NCBI GenBank assembly: GCA_026399835.1
Contig: JAPLQE010000042.1
Coordinates: forward strand, 39,408-103,407
DNA: 64,000 nt
Reading direction: 5' to 3'
Source of the DNA: Burkholderiales bacterium
GTDB lineage: Bacteria; Pseudomonadota; Gammaproteobacteria; Burkholderiales; Burkholderiaceae_E
Under the pieces are notes generated by a model. It was given only the letters and a program-made list of their open reading frames with translations. It searched no databases and was not told the origin of the DNA. The position numbers were made by a program, and so were the translations under genes. Shown one piece after another: positions 1 to 9,283 of this stretch (positions are counted from its first letter, which is position 1; the number at the start of each line of letters is the position of its first letter).

Positions 1-1740
1 CAGGTGCTGGGCGTGCAGGCCGGCGAGGCCGCAGCGGCGCTGCGATCGGGCGGGCGGCTCGAGTCGCTCGGCCTGGTGGAGACGCCGATCGCCGAGCACG
101 CGATCACCGACCTCGGCGACCTGATGCGCGTCTCCGACAAGCTGCTGGGGGTACTCACCGCCGAGTACGCGACCGAGGGCGAGATGATGGCCGCGTTCAC
201 GCGGCCAGCCAGCCCTTCGGCCCTCACGATCGAGGACTTCCCTCACGTCGGCGATGACGCGCGCTACCTGGTGGCGCTGCTGCAGGCCGCGATCCGCGGC
301 CCGGAGAAGGGCGTCAACGTGCTGCTCTACGGGCCGCCCGGGACCGGCAAGACCGAGTTCGCGCGGCTGATCGCCCAGTCGGCGGGCTGCGAGCTCTACG
401 AGGTCGACTGCCTCGATCGCGACGGCAACAGCCTGTCGGGCAAGGAGCGCTACCGCTCGCTGCAGGTCTCGCAGGCCTTCCTCAAGGGCCGCACGGGCGC
501 CGCGCTGCTGTTCGACGAGGTCGAGGACGTGTTCCCGCCGATCAGCGAGCCGGTGCTCAACCTGTTCGGCGCCGAGGAGGCCCGCGGCACCGCGGTCAAC
601 GGCAAGGCCTGGGTCAACCAGACGCTCGAGCAGAACCCGGTGCCGACGATCTGGGTGTCGAACTCGATCGGCCAGATCGATCCGGCCTACCGCCGCCGCT
701 TCCAGTTCCACCTCGAGCTCGCCAATCCGCCGCAGCGCGTGCGCGAGACCATCGCGCGCCGCCACCTCGCCGAGCTCGGCGTGTCGGACGCCTTCGTCGC
801 GAAGATCGCCGCACGCAAGCAGGTCACGCCCGCGCAGATCCAGTCCGCTGCACGCTTCGCGCGGCTGACCCGCGACGTCGTCGGCGACCCGGTCGAGGCG
901 CTGATCGAGCGCCAGCTCGAGCGCGCCGACCGCGCGCTCGGGCGGGCCGAGGACGAGCCCGAGTTCCGTGCGTCGCCGACCCGCTACGATCTGTCGCTGC
1001 TCAACGTCGAGACCCGCCATCCGGTCGCGAGGATCATCACCGCGCTGCAGGCCCGGCCGCGCGCGACCCTGTGCTTCTACGGGCTGCCCGGCACCGGCAA
1101 GACCGCGCTCGGCGAGCATGTCGCGCGCAGCCTCGAGCGGCCGCTGATGATCAAGCGCGCCTCGGACCTGATGAGCAAGTACGTCGGCGAGACCGAGCAG
1201 CAGATGGCGAAGATGTTCGCCGACGCGACCCGCGAGCAGGCGGTGCTGCTGCTCGACGAGGCCGACTCGTTCCTGCAGAACCGGCAGCTCGCGGTGCGCA
1301 ACTACGAGGTCAGCGAGGTCAACGAGATGCTGCAGGGGATGGAGCGCTTCGACGGCGTCTTCATCTGCACCACCAACCTGTTCGACCGGATCGACGAGGC
1401 GGCGCTGCGCCGCTTCTCGTTCAAGCTGCGCTTCCTGCCGCTGACCGCCGCGCAGCGGCTGCGGATGTTCGCGGTCGAGGCGCTCGGCTGGCTGCCGCCC
1501 GAGGGCGTGACCGAGGCGGATGCGCTCGATGCGGCCGCGGCCGGGGCGGTGCCCGCGGCGCTGGCCGAGCGTCTGGCGCGCCTGGAGCTGCTGGCGCCGG
1601 GCGACTTCGCGGTGGTCAAGCGCCAGGGCGCGCTGCTCGGCGAGGATGCCGAGCCCGAGGCGTTCATCGAGCAGCTCGAGCGCGAGCATCGGGCCAAGCC
1701 CGACGTGAAGTTCAGCAAGCCCATGGGCTTCGTGCGCTGA
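1..1740 (+). CDS. Tandem AAA-family ATPase, 5' end cut by window
   Basis: A large cytoplasmic ATPase with two AAA modules; only the part inside the window is seen, and the frame is open to the first base, so the true start lies upstream. Counting from the GTG at position 4, the first module has Walker A GPPGTGKT at residues 110-117 and Walker B ALLFDE at about 167-172. The second has GLPGTGKT at 360-367 and a Walker B followed by DEADSF near 413-420. Both sites look intact, so both could bind and hydrolyse ATP. Such proteins usually remodel other proteins, but no substrate domain is visible and the partner is unknown. The next gene is on the opposite strand, so this is the last gene of its transcription unit. 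Confidence 0.85.
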   Translation, partial: QVLGVQAGEAAAALRSGGRLESLGLVETPIAEHAITDLGDLMRVSDKLLGVLTAEYATEGEMMAAFTRPASPSALTIEDFPHVGDDARYLVALLQAAIRGPEKGVNVLLYGPPGTGKTEFARLIAQSAGCELYEVDCLDRDGNSLSGKERYRSLQVSQAFLKGRTGAALLFDEVEDVFPPISEPVLNLFGAEEARGTAVNGKAWVNQTLEQNPVPTIWVSNSIGQIDPAYRRRFQFHLELANPPQRVRETIARRHLAELGVSDAFVAKIAARKQVTPAQIQSAARFARLTRDVVGDPVEALIERQLERADRALGRAEDEPEFRASPTRYDLSLLNVETRHPVARIITALQARPRATLCFYGLPGTGKTALGEHVARSLERPLMIKRASDLMSKYVGETEQQMAKMFADATREQAVLLLDEADSFLQNRQLAVRNYEVSEVNEMLQGMERFDGVFICTTNLFDRIDEAALRRFSFKLRFLPLTAAQRLRMFAVEALGWLPPEGVTEADALDAAAAGAVPAALAERLARLELLAPGDFAVVKRQGALLGEDAEPEAFIEQLEREHRAKPDVKFSKPMGFVR

Positions 1741-2406
1741 TCAGGGCCCCAGGTATTCGCGGGCCAGCCGTTCGAAGAGGACCCGGGCGTCGCCGTCCAG
1801 GTAGGCGCCGGTGAGCGCGAGCACCTGGAACGCGCCGCGCCCGAGCGCGGCCCCCTGGTGACCGGCCTCGCCGAAGCGGCGTGCGTCACGGACGTACTCG
1901 TACGACAGCCACCAGGTCGCGACGACCACCATGTTGGTCGCCAGCGCCTCGATCTCGAAGTCGCTCGCACGAAGCTGGCCGCGTGCTGCGAGCCCGTCGC
2001 ACAGCGCCCGCGCCGCCCGGGTCTTGCGCTCGAGGATGCCTCGGAAGTGCGTCTCGACCTTGCGGTTGCGGGTCAGCAGGTCGCTCAGGTCGCGGTAGAC
2101 GAAGCGGTGTCGCCAGATCGTCTCGAACAGCAGGTGCAGGAACAGCCAGGCGTCCTCGACGTCGGCCGACCGGTCCTCGGGCAGGCGCAGCAGGGCATCC
2201 ATGTCGCGCTCGAACTGCTCGAACAGCGCATCGACGATGTCGTCCTTGTTGCGGAAGTGGTAGTAGAGGTTGCCGGGCGAGATGTTCATCTCGTCGGCGA
2301 TCGCGCTGGTCGTGACGTGGGGCTCGCCCTGATCGTTGAAGAGCCGCAGCGACACCTCGAGGATGCGCTCGCGCGTGCGTCGGGGCGGCTTGCGCTGCGT
2401 CGGCAT
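1741..2406 (-). CDS. TetR-family transcriptional regulator
   Basis: A 221-residue repressor-type regulator. The N-terminal helix-turn-helix spans about residues 30-52 (TTSAIADEMNISPGNLYYHF), the classic TetR pattern; the rest is the helical ligand-binding and dimer domain and includes a WWLSYEYVRD stretch. The frame is open far upstream, but I chose the ATG at 2404-2406 because it is preceded by GGAGGAAG at good spacing and matches where TetR proteins begin. It lies downstream of the patatin gene on the same strand with 80 bases between. By position it may control the adjacent lipase, phasin or acyl-CoA reductase genes; that is inference, and no operator was identified. Confidence 0.88.
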   Translation of the reverse strand: MPTQRKPPRRTRERILEVSLRLFNDQGEPHVTTSAIADEMNISPGNLYYHFRNKDDIVDALFEQFERDMDALLRLPEDRSADVEDAWLFLHLLFETIWRHRFVYRDLSDLLTRNRKVETHFRGILERKTRAARALCDGLAARGQLRASDFEIEALATNMVVVATWWLSYEYVRDARRFGEAGHQGAALGRGAFQVLALTGAYLDGDARVLFERLAREYLGP

Positions 2407-2486
2407 CGGTCTTCCTCCGGTGCGCCTGTCTGTGGCCGGCGCTCGGCCGAGCATAGCACCGGGTCCGAAGGCCTCCGGGCGCCGGT

Positions 2487-3710
2487 TCAGCGGTGCTGGG
2501 AGAGCCGCACCACGCGTTCGAGATCGTCGAGTGCGTAGCCCAGGCGCCGCGCCGCCTGACCCAGCCGGCCGGTGCGCGGCAGCGGATGGGTGGGCTCGCG
2601 CACGAGGGCGTGCTGCGGGTCGGCCAGTCGGGCCTCGTTCAGGCGCAGGCCGTGGCGGGCCAGCGCCGGCGCGAGCGTCGGTGCCCGCGCGAGCAGGTCG
2701 GCACGGGTCTGCCGGTACGCGTGCTCGCACAGCCCGCGTCGGCTCGCGGTGCTGAAGATGCGCGTGAAGAAGGTGGTGGCATCGTCCGGGCGCGGCTCGA
2801 ACAGCAGCACGTCGGCGTCCGGGTGCGTGGCGCGGTACTTCTCGAGGCCGACGCTCATGCGCGAGCGGATCACTGTCCGCACCGTCTGGGCCAGCACCGC
2901 GCCGAGGCCGCGGCGCGCGATCGCGGCGGGCGGGCCCGCGGGACCGGCGCTGTAGGGCACCAGCGGATTCAGGCACAGGACGAGCCCTGCGCCCTCCTGC
3001 AGGGCGATCGACGCGTGCAGCGTCTTGTTGAGCGCGCCGTCGACGAACGAGCGGCCGCCGATGTCCACGGGCGGGAAGAGCCCCGGGACCGCCGACGAAG
3101 CGAGCACGGCCCTCGAGACCGGCACGTGCTCGGTCCCCGGCGAGCCGAAGGCCAGGGATTCGCCGGTATCGATGTCGGTGGCGACGATCCGCAGCGCCGG
3201 GCGCAGCGCGTCGAAGCGGTTCGCGCGGCCGTCCTCGGACAGCAGCCGGGCCAGCTTGACCTCGGCCGGCGTCGCGTCGATGACGCCGCTCGGCAGAAGG
3301 GTCGAGGCACGGTCGATGCCGCGCCAGACAGCGGTGCCCAGCCCGCCGTGCAGCAGGCCGCGCCGGACCTCGCCGGCGATGTCGGTCGCCACCCGCGGCA
3401 TGTCGGCCAGGCGGGTGCCGAACTCGCTCCAGGCGGGGCGCAGCAGCGAGGCCGGGTCGAAGCGGCCCTCGTCGAGCTCGGTCTCGACGAACATCCGGAC
3501 CATCGCGTGAGGCGTCAGGCCGTGGGCGAGGCCGGCCGCGAGGAATGCGCCCGCGCTCACGCCCACGTAAACGTCGAGCGCGGTGAGATCGAGGCCGTCG
3601 ATCGACTCTGACAGCGCCGCCAGCGCACCGAGCTCGTAGGCGACGCCGAGGAAGCCGCCGCCCGCGAGGGCGATGCCGACCGAGGGACGACGTCGGAGCA
3701 GGGGGCTCAT
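2487..3710 (-). CDS. Patatin-like phospholipase / lipid acyl hydrolase
   Basis: A 407-residue patatin-fold serine hydrolase. The oxyanion glycine stretch AGGGFLG is at about residues 16-22, the nucleophile elbow GVSAG at 50-54 (Ser52), and the catalytic Asp lies in a DGA motif near residue 224, so the Ser-Asp dyad is complete. No signal peptide is evident, so it is probably cytoplasmic or peripheral to membranes. Family members cleave acyl esters of phospholipids or other lipids. It lies 43 bases after the phasin gene on the same strand; that context raises the possibility of action on storage granules, which the sequence alone cannot show. Confidence 0.87.
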   Translation of the reverse strand: MSPLLRRRPSVGIALAGGGFLGVAYELGALAALSESIDGLDLTALDVYVGVSAGAFLAAGLAHGLTPHAMVRMFVETELDEGRFDPASLLRPAWSEFGTRLADMPRVATDIAGEVRRGLLHGGLGTAVWRGIDRASTLLPSGVIDATPAEVKLARLLSEDGRANRFDALRPALRIVATDIDTGESLAFGSPGTEHVPVSRAVLASSAVPGLFPPVDIGGRSFVDGALNKTLHASIALQEGAGLVLCLNPLVPYSAGPAGPPAAIARRGLGAVLAQTVRTVIRSRMSVGLEKYRATHPDADVLLFEPRPDDATTFFTRIFSTASRRGLCEHAYRQTRADLLARAPTLAPALARHGLRLNEARLADPQHALVREPTHPLPRTGRLGQAARRLGYALDDLERVVRLSQHR

Positions 3711-3753
3711 GGCCGGTGCCGGCGGATCGCTGTCGCGGCCCGCCGGCCCTGGT

Positions 3754-4353
3754 TCACGATGCCGACGCGACCGCGACCTTCTTCGCCGCCTTGCGCGGCG
3801 CGCGCGGGGCCTTCGTCGCCTTCGCGGGGGTCTTCACGGCTGCCTTCGAGGCCGCCTTCGGGGCCTTGCCGGCCTTCGCCGGGGCCTTGCGGGCAGCGGC
3901 CGCGCGCGGCGTCCGGGCCGGCTTGCCGCCCAGCGACTGCACCGCGGCGTTCAGGGCATCGACGCGGGCGATCAGGGCCTGCACGTCGCTGTTGGTCGGC
4001 ACGCCGAGGCGGTTCAGGGCGCGCGCGACGCGCTCCTCGAACACCGTCTCCAGGCGGTCCCACGAATCGGTCGCCTGCTTCGACAGGGTGCCGGCGACGG
4101 TGCCGAGGTTGCCCGCGACGCTGCCGACCCGGCCGGTGACCGCACCGAGCTTCTCCTCGGCGGTCGCGCGGGTGCGCTTCTGGATGTCCTTGCCTTCCTT
4201 GACCAGCGCCTCGAAGACCTTGTTGCCTTCTTCCTGGGCCTTGGCGAAGGCGCCGAGTCCGGCCAGCCAGATCTGCTGGGCGGAGTCCTTGACGGCGGCA
4301 GCGAGCTGGTTGTCCGCCTTGCTGTCGATCGCCGGTTTCATCTTCTTGACCAT
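3754..4353 (-). CDS. Phasin-family (polyhydroxyalkanoate granule-associated) protein
   Basis: A 199-residue protein with an N-terminal phasin region (residues about 15-125; it includes QIWLAGLGAFAKAQEEGNKV and long amphipathic helices) and a C-terminal tail made almost only of Ala, Lys, Pro and Thr, like the histone-H1-like tails of PhaF/PhaI-type proteins. Phasins coat polyhydroxyalkanoate granules; the basic tail of PhaF-type proteins binds DNA and helps share granules between daughter cells. The start at 4351-4353 was chosen over an upstream one because ACAGGAGC sits just before it. No PHA synthase or depolymerase gene of the usual kinds is in the window. Confidence 0.85.
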   Translation of the reverse strand: MVKKMKPAIDSKADNQLAAAVKDSAQQIWLAGLGAFAKAQEEGNKVFEALVKEGKDIQKRTRATAEEKLGAVTGRVGSVAGNLGTVAGTLSKQATDSWDRLETVFEERVARALNRLGVPTNSDVQALIARVDALNAAVQSLGGKPARTPRAAAARKAPAKAGKAPKAASKAAVKTPAKATKAPRAPRKAAKKVAVASAS

Positions 4354-4571
4354 GGTCGCTTGCTCCTGTGACACGGGTTGTCGGGGTTCGCGCCGCGTCA
4401 TCGGGACCGGCGATTGAGGCAGTGTAGGCAAGCGGCCTAGAGGGCACACACTAATCGTCGGGGGCCGCGGGTGGCAGGTTGCCGGCGCCCCCGTCCCGAT
4501 GCAATGATCCGTCCTCCCCGCGCGCCGCTCCGCGCCGCCCGGCCAAGACCAACGACGAGGAGGGTTCCAGG

Positions 4572-6569
4572 ATGATCTATTTCGTGACCGGCGCCAGCGG
4601 CTTCATCGGCAAGCGCCTCGTCCGCAAGCTGCTGCAGCGCCGTGGCGCCGTCGTGCACTTCCTGATCCGCGATGCCTCGCCGGAGCGCGTGCAGCCGCTG
4701 CTCGACTACTGGGGTGTCGATTCGAGCCGCGCGATCGCCGTCCAGGGTGACCTGGTGCAGCCCGGGCTCGGCATGAAGGTCGCCGACCGCAAGAAGTACG
4801 ACGGCAAGATCGCCCACTTCTTCCACCTCGCCGCGATCTACGACCTGAAGGCCGACGCCGACAGCCAGCTGCGCGTGAACGTCGACGGCACGCGCAACGT
4901 CGTCGCCTTCGCGAACGCGATCAAGGCCGGCCGCTTCCATCATGTGTCGTCGATCGCCGCCGCGGGCCTGTACGAGGGCATCTTCCGCGAGGACATGTTC
5001 GACGAGGCCGAGGGTCTCGACCATCCGTACTTCGCGACCAAGCACGACTCCGAGAAGGTCGTGCGCGACGAGTGCAAGGTGCCGTTCCTCGTGTTCCGTC
5101 CCGGCCTGGTGGTCGGCGACTCGAAGACCGGCGAGATGGACAAGATCGACGGCCCGTACTACTTCTTCAAGCTGATCCAGCGGATGCGCCAGCTGCTGCC
5201 GCCATGGATGCCGATGATCGGCATCGAGGGCGGGCGCATCAACATCGTGCCGGTCGACTTCGTGGTCGATGCGATGGACCACATCGCCCACGCCAAGTCG
5301 CACGAGTCCGACTGCTATCACCTGGTCGATCCCGAGCCGATGCGGGTGGGCGACGTGCTGAACGCGTTCGCCACCGCCGCGCACTCGCCGAGGATGACGA
5401 TCCGCGTGAACGCCGCGCTGCTCGGCTTCGTGCCACGTGGCGTCAAGAAGAGCCTGATGGCGCTGACGCCGGTCCGCCGGATCCGCGGCGCGATCATGAA
5501 GGATCTCGCCCTGCCCGACGACATCCTCGATTTCGTCAACTACCCGACGCGCTTCGACTGCCGCTACACCACCGCCGCGCTCAAGGGCAGCGGCATCGGC
5601 GTGCCGCGGCTGCCCGACTACGCCTGGGCGCTGTGGGATTACTGGGAGCGTCACCTCGACCCGGACCTGCAGATCGACCGCACGCTGCGCGGGCAGGTCG
5701 CCGGCAAGGTAGTGCTGATCACCGGCGGCTCGTCGGGCATCGGCCTGGCGGCGGCGCGCAAGATCGCCGAGGCGGGCGCCACGACGATCGTCTGCGGCCG
5801 CGACCAGGAGAAGCTCGACGAGGCGCGGGCGCTGATCGAGGCCGACGGCCACGTGCTGCACACCTTCTCGGTCGACCTGGCCGACATGGCCGACGTCGAC
5901 CGGATGGTGAAGTGGCTGATCGAGACCCATGGCGGGGTCGACATCCTGGTCAACAACGCCGGCCGCTCGATCCGCCGGGCGATCGAGTCCAGCCAGGAGC
6001 GCTTCCACGACTTCGAGCGCTGCATGCAGCTCAACTACTTCGGCGCGATCCGCACGACGATGGGCGTGCTGCCGGGGATGGTCGAGAAGAAGCGCGGACA
6101 GGTGATCAACATCTCCTCGATCGGCGTGCTGACCAACGCGCCGCGCTTCTCGGCCTATGTGGCGTCGAAGTCCGCGCTGGACGCGTGGACGATGTGCGCG
6201 TCCTCGGAGTACTCCGACCTGGGCGTGCGCTTCACGACGATCAACATGCCGCTGGTGCGCACGCCGATGATCGCGCCGACCAAGCTGTACAACAACGTGC
6301 CGACGCTCTCGCCCGAGGAGGCCGGCGACATGATCGTGCAGGCGATCGTCTACAAGCCGGTGCGCATCGCGACCCGGCTGGGCATCGCCGGCGCGGTCCT
6401 GCATGCGACCGTGCCGCGCCTGGCGCAGATCGTGATGAACACCTCGTTCAGGATGTTCCCCGACTCCGACGCGGCCAAGGGCGCGAAGGGCGCCAAGGGC
6501 GACAAGCCGCCGCCGCTGTCGGCGGACCAGGTGGCGTTCCAGCAGCTGATGCGGGGCATCCACTTCTGA
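4572..6569 (+). CDS. Two-domain fatty acyl-CoA reductase (alcohol-forming type)
   Basis: A 665-residue fusion of two short-chain dehydrogenase modules. The N-terminal extended-SDR domain has TGASGFIG at residues 6-13 and a Tyr153/Lys157 pair (YFATK). The C-terminal classical SDR has TGGSSGIG near 383-390, an NNAG motif and Tyr529/Lys533 (YVASK). From memory, length, domain order and long stretches (for example GIFREDMFDEAEGLDHPY) closely match the Marinobacter fatty acyl-CoA reductase that turns acyl-CoA into fatty alcohol with NADPH via the aldehyde. The ATG at 4572 follows GAGGAGGG. It is divergent from the phasin gene and convergent with the next two genes. Substrate chain length cannot be read from sequence. 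Confidence 0.88.
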   Translation: MIYFVTGASGFIGKRLVRKLLQRRGAVVHFLIRDASPERVQPLLDYWGVDSSRAIAVQGDLVQPGLGMKVADRKKYDGKIAHFFHLAAIYDLKADADSQLRVNVDGTRNVVAFANAIKAGRFHHVSSIAAAGLYEGIFREDMFDEAEGLDHPYFATKHDSEKVVRDECKVPFLVFRPGLVVGDSKTGEMDKIDGPYYFFKLIQRMRQLLPPWMPMIGIEGGRINIVPVDFVVDAMDHIAHAKSHESDCYHLVDPEPMRVGDVLNAFATAAHSPRMTIRVNAALLGFVPRGVKKSLMALTPVRRIRGAIMKDLALPDDILDFVNYPTRFDCRYTTAALKGSGIGVPRLPDYAWALWDYWERHLDPDLQIDRTLRGQVAGKVVLITGGSSGIGLAAARKIAEAGATTIVCGRDQEKLDEARALIEADGHVLHTFSVDLADMADVDRMVKWLIETHGGVDILVNNAGRSIRRAIESSQERFHDFERCMQLNYFGAIRTTMGVLPGMVEKKRGQVINISSIGVLTNAPRFSAYVASKSALDAWTMCASSEYSDLGVRFTTINMPLVRTPMIAPTKLYNNVPTLSPEEAGDMIVQAIVYKPVRIATRLGIAGAVLHATVPRLAQIVMNTSFRMFPDSDAAKGAKGAKGDKPPPLSADQVAFQQLMRGIHF

Positions 6570-6634
6570 GGCCCGCGGGTCGGGTCGCACGCGCGTCCCG
6601 GCCCGTCCCGAACGCGATCCGCCAGGCCTGCTTC

Positions 6635-7594
6635 TCAGCGCGCGGACGCCGCACGCGCCGGGCGCCCGGCCTCGGCCGCGGCGAGCGACTCGAGCACGAT
6701 CCGCGCGACCCGCGCGTCGTAGACGAGGCTGATGTGGCCGAGCCCGTGCAGGATCACCGTGCGTGCGCCCGGCAGCGTCTGGATCGCCTGGGGCGCGACG
6801 ATGTTGTCCTGCCAGGACAGCACGACCGTGAAGCGCTCGAGCCGCTCGCGCGGCTCGTCCGTCGCGAGCTGTTGCAGCCAGTCGCTGTCGCGCCGCATCT
6901 GGCGTACGTTGCGGCCCCGGCCGAAACGCGCATGGACAGTGCCGCGGTGCGGCGTGCCGAGGGTGACCACGCAGGCGACCGCCTCGTCGCCGCAGGCCCG
7001 CAGATAGGCGCGTGCCGCGAGCCCGCCCATGCTGTGCCCGACCAGGGCCACCTGCGGCGCGCCGGTGCGCGCGCGCAGCGCGTCGACCGCCGCGGCGATG
7101 CGTGGCGCGTAGTCGTCGATCGAGGCGAACGGGGGCTCGAGGTCGACCGCGTCGACGGCGTGGCCGCCCGCGACCAGGCGCGCGGCCATCGGCCGCCACA
7201 GCGCGCGGTTGCAGAAGTAGCCGTGGATCAGCAGCACCGGCAGCCGCTGGTCGTGCGCAGCGCCGACGGCGAACGCGCGCCGCGCCAGCAGCGGCTGGGA
7301 GACGCTGAAGGTGCGGGTCGAGTCGACGATCTCGCGGGCCCAGGCCGCCGTCCAGGCACGCAGTCCGCGCATGAATCCGTGCCGGTGCTCGTGCTCGGGG
7401 CGGGCGCCGCGCGCGAGCCAGGCGATCGCGAAGTCGGCGGTCAGGACCACCGCGTGCAGCGCGATCGGCGCGACGATGCCGATCGCCACCGCGGCGCCGA
7501 TCGAGCTGCGACCGGTGCCGGCGAGCCAGGCCGCGAGCCCGATGCCGAGCAGGAACTGCCCGGCGAGCAGCCACTGCTGCAGACGCGCGATCAC
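6635..7594 (-). CDS. Alpha/beta hydrolase, lipase-like, membrane-anchored
   Basis: A 319-residue protein. The N-terminal 60 residues carry two hydrophobic segments that probably anchor it in the inner membrane. An alpha/beta hydrolase domain follows, with LLIHGYFCN (oxyanion region), the nucleophile elbow GHSMGG and a late GLGHISL that supplies the catalytic His. It resembles triacylglycerol-lipase or esterase families with an HG dipeptide and a GHSMGG elbow. It starts with GTG at 7594, overlapping the stop of the upstream GMC oxidoreductase gene by four bases (GTGA), so the two are translationally coupled. A role in releasing fatty acids or alcohols that the oxidoreductase then handles is inferred only from context. 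Confidence 0.84.
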   Translation of the reverse strand: MIARLQQWLLAGQFLLGIGLAAWLAGTGRSSIGAAVAIGIVAPIALHAVVLTADFAIAWLARGARPEHEHRHGFMRGLRAWTAAWAREIVDSTRTFSVSQPLLARRAFAVGAAHDQRLPVLLIHGYFCNRALWRPMAARLVAGGHAVDAVDLEPPFASIDDYAPRIAAAVDALRARTGAPQVALVGHSMGGLAARAYLRACGDEAVACVVTLGTPHRGTVHARFGRGRNVRQMRRDSDWLQQLATDEPRERLERFTVVLSWQDNIVAPQAIQTLPGARTVILHGLGHISLVYDARVARIVLESLAAAEAGRPARAASAR

Positions 7595-9207
7595 GCGAGC
7601 GGCTCCGGCTCGCGGCCCGTCATGCTCCTGGCGAGTCCGGCGCTCATCCGGGTCACGATACCGTAGATCGACAGCTGGGGGTTCGCGCCGATCGAGGTCG
7701 GGAACACCGATCCGTCGTGCACCGACAGGTTGTCGACGTGATGGTGGCGGCCGTCCGGCCGCACCAGGCCGCGCGCGTCGTCTGCCGACATCGCGCAGCC
7801 GCCCATCACGTGCGCCGAGACCACCTTGGTGTCGAAGGGCGCGAGCACCAGCCGGTCGAGCTCGGCCAGCAGGCCCGCGAGCGTGGCCTGCGGCGTGGCG
7901 CGCTCGTGGCCGATGCGCACGCTGCGTGCACCGGCCGCGAACTGGATCTCGGCCATCGCCCTGAAGGCGCGGCGCGCGCCGTCGAACACGAAGTCGTCGA
8001 GCGGGTAGTCGAGCACCGGCGAGCCGTCGTCGCGCAGGCTCACGCGGCCCCCCGGCGAGCGTTCGTGGAAGCCGTCGCGCATCAGGGCGAGCAGCGCGTG
8101 CGCGTGCGCGAAGCGCCGCATCGCCGCGGCGTGCTCCGGTCCGAAGCCCGCGAGGTTCACCGCGAACAGCACCGGATGGATGGGCGGCGCCTCGAGCTTG
8201 AAGCCGATCGGCCCGTCGATCGGATCGATGCCGAGGAAGTGGTCGGTGTAGCGGGTCTGCGGCGCGCCCTCGAAGCCGCGGACCTCCTGTTCGTGGTCGG
8301 CCACGGACAGCACGACCGGATGCAGGAAGGTGCGCGTGCCGGCGATGCCTCGCGGATCGGGCGCCCTGGAGCGCAGCAGCACCGCGGGCGAGTTGATCGC
8401 GCCGCCGGCGAGCACGACGTGCTCCGCGCGGATCTCGAGGCTGCGGCCGGAGGGCCGCAGGCCGTCGGCGTCGAGCGCCTGCACTTCGATCGCCTCGACG
8501 CGCCGTCCGACGATGCGCAGCCGGTTCGCCCGCGCCCGGGTGAGCAGCGTCGCGCCGAGCTCGAGCGCGGCCGGGATCGTCGTCACCAGCATCGACTGCT
8601 TGGCGTTGGCCGGGCAGCCCATGCCGCAATAGCCGAGGTTCAGGCAGCCACGCACGTTGCGCTGGATCGCCGGGACCGGAATGCCGAGCTTCATCCCGCC
8701 GCGGCGCAGCAGGTCGTTGTTCTCGTTCGGCGGCACCAGCCAGGGGCCGATGCCGAGCCGGCGCTCGGCCTGCGCGAACCAGGGCGACAGCGTCTCGGGC
8801 TCGTAGCCCGGGAGTGCCCAGCGCTCGCCCCACCAGTTCAGGGTCTCGTCAGGGGTGCGGAAGCTCGAGGTCCAGTTGACCGTGGTCGAGCCGCCGGCGC
8901 AGCGCCCCTGCAGGATCGTGATCGCCTGGTCGCGGGTCTTGCGCGCCGCCGACTCCTGGTAGAGCTGCGGGTAGGCCTCGTTCTCGCGCATCGAGAAGTC
9001 GCGCGACGTCTTGAGCGGGCCTTCCTCGATCATCACCACCTTCAGCCCGGCGCGCGCGAGGACCTCGGCGGTGATGCCGCCGCCCGCGCCGGTGCCGATG
9101 ATCGCGACGTCGGCCCGCAGCGTGGCCGGCAGCGGGTCGCGCGAGGCGTCCAGCACGCGCCAGCCGCGTGTGAGGCCCTCGGCCACCGGATCGGGGAGTC
9201 GACTCAT
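7591..9207 (-). CDS. GMC-family FAD-dependent oxidoreductase
   Basis: A 538-residue glucose-methanol-choline family flavoprotein. The Rossmann motif GTGAGGG is at about residues 38-44; GGSTTVNW marks the FAD-covering GMC signature; the C-terminal domain has AHVMGGCAM and GANPQLSIYG, giving the His and Asn of the usual catalytic pair. A Cys-rich stretch (CLNLGYCGMGCPANAKQ) sits mid-protein, as in fatty-alcohol-oxidase-like members. Such enzymes oxidise alcohols to aldehydes. Near a fatty acyl-CoA reductase, a long-chain alcohol is a reasonable but unproven substrate. No N-terminal signal peptide; the small Tat protein encoded just upstream could act as export partner. Confidence 0.87.
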   Translation of the reverse strand: MSRLPDPVAEGLTRGWRVLDASRDPLPATLRADVAIIGTGAGGGITAEVLARAGLKVVMIEEGPLKTSRDFSMRENEAYPQLYQESAARKTRDQAITILQGRCAGGSTTVNWTSSFRTPDETLNWWGERWALPGYEPETLSPWFAQAERRLGIGPWLVPPNENNDLLRRGGMKLGIPVPAIQRNVRGCLNLGYCGMGCPANAKQSMLVTTIPAALELGATLLTRARANRLRIVGRRVEAIEVQALDADGLRPSGRSLEIRAEHVVLAGGAINSPAVLLRSRAPDPRGIAGTRTFLHPVVLSVADHEQEVRGFEGAPQTRYTDHFLGIDPIDGPIGFKLEAPPIHPVLFAVNLAGFGPEHAAAMRRFAHAHALLALMRDGFHERSPGGRVSLRDDGSPVLDYPLDDFVFDGARRAFRAMAEIQFAAGARSVRIGHERATPQATLAGLLAELDRLVLAPFDTKVVSAHVMGGCAMSADDARGLVRPDGRHHHVDNLSVHDGSVFPTSIGANPQLSIYGIVTRMSAGLARSMTGREPEPLA

Positions 9208-9283
9208 CGATGCCTCATGGGTAGGGAGCGAACGGGTCAGGGACGACGGTGTGCGTGACGCCGGTGTGCGCGACAGCGCCGGG

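Noticed and set aside
2407..2976. N-terminal extension of the TetR protein
   Set aside because: The added residues overlap the patatin gene in another frame, and a strong ribosome site marks the ATG at 2406.
4437..7574. A 1045-residue minus-strand frame and an 864-residue plus-strand frame over the acyl-CoA reductase
   Set aside because: Both are shadows of the well-supported reductase and hydrolase genes.
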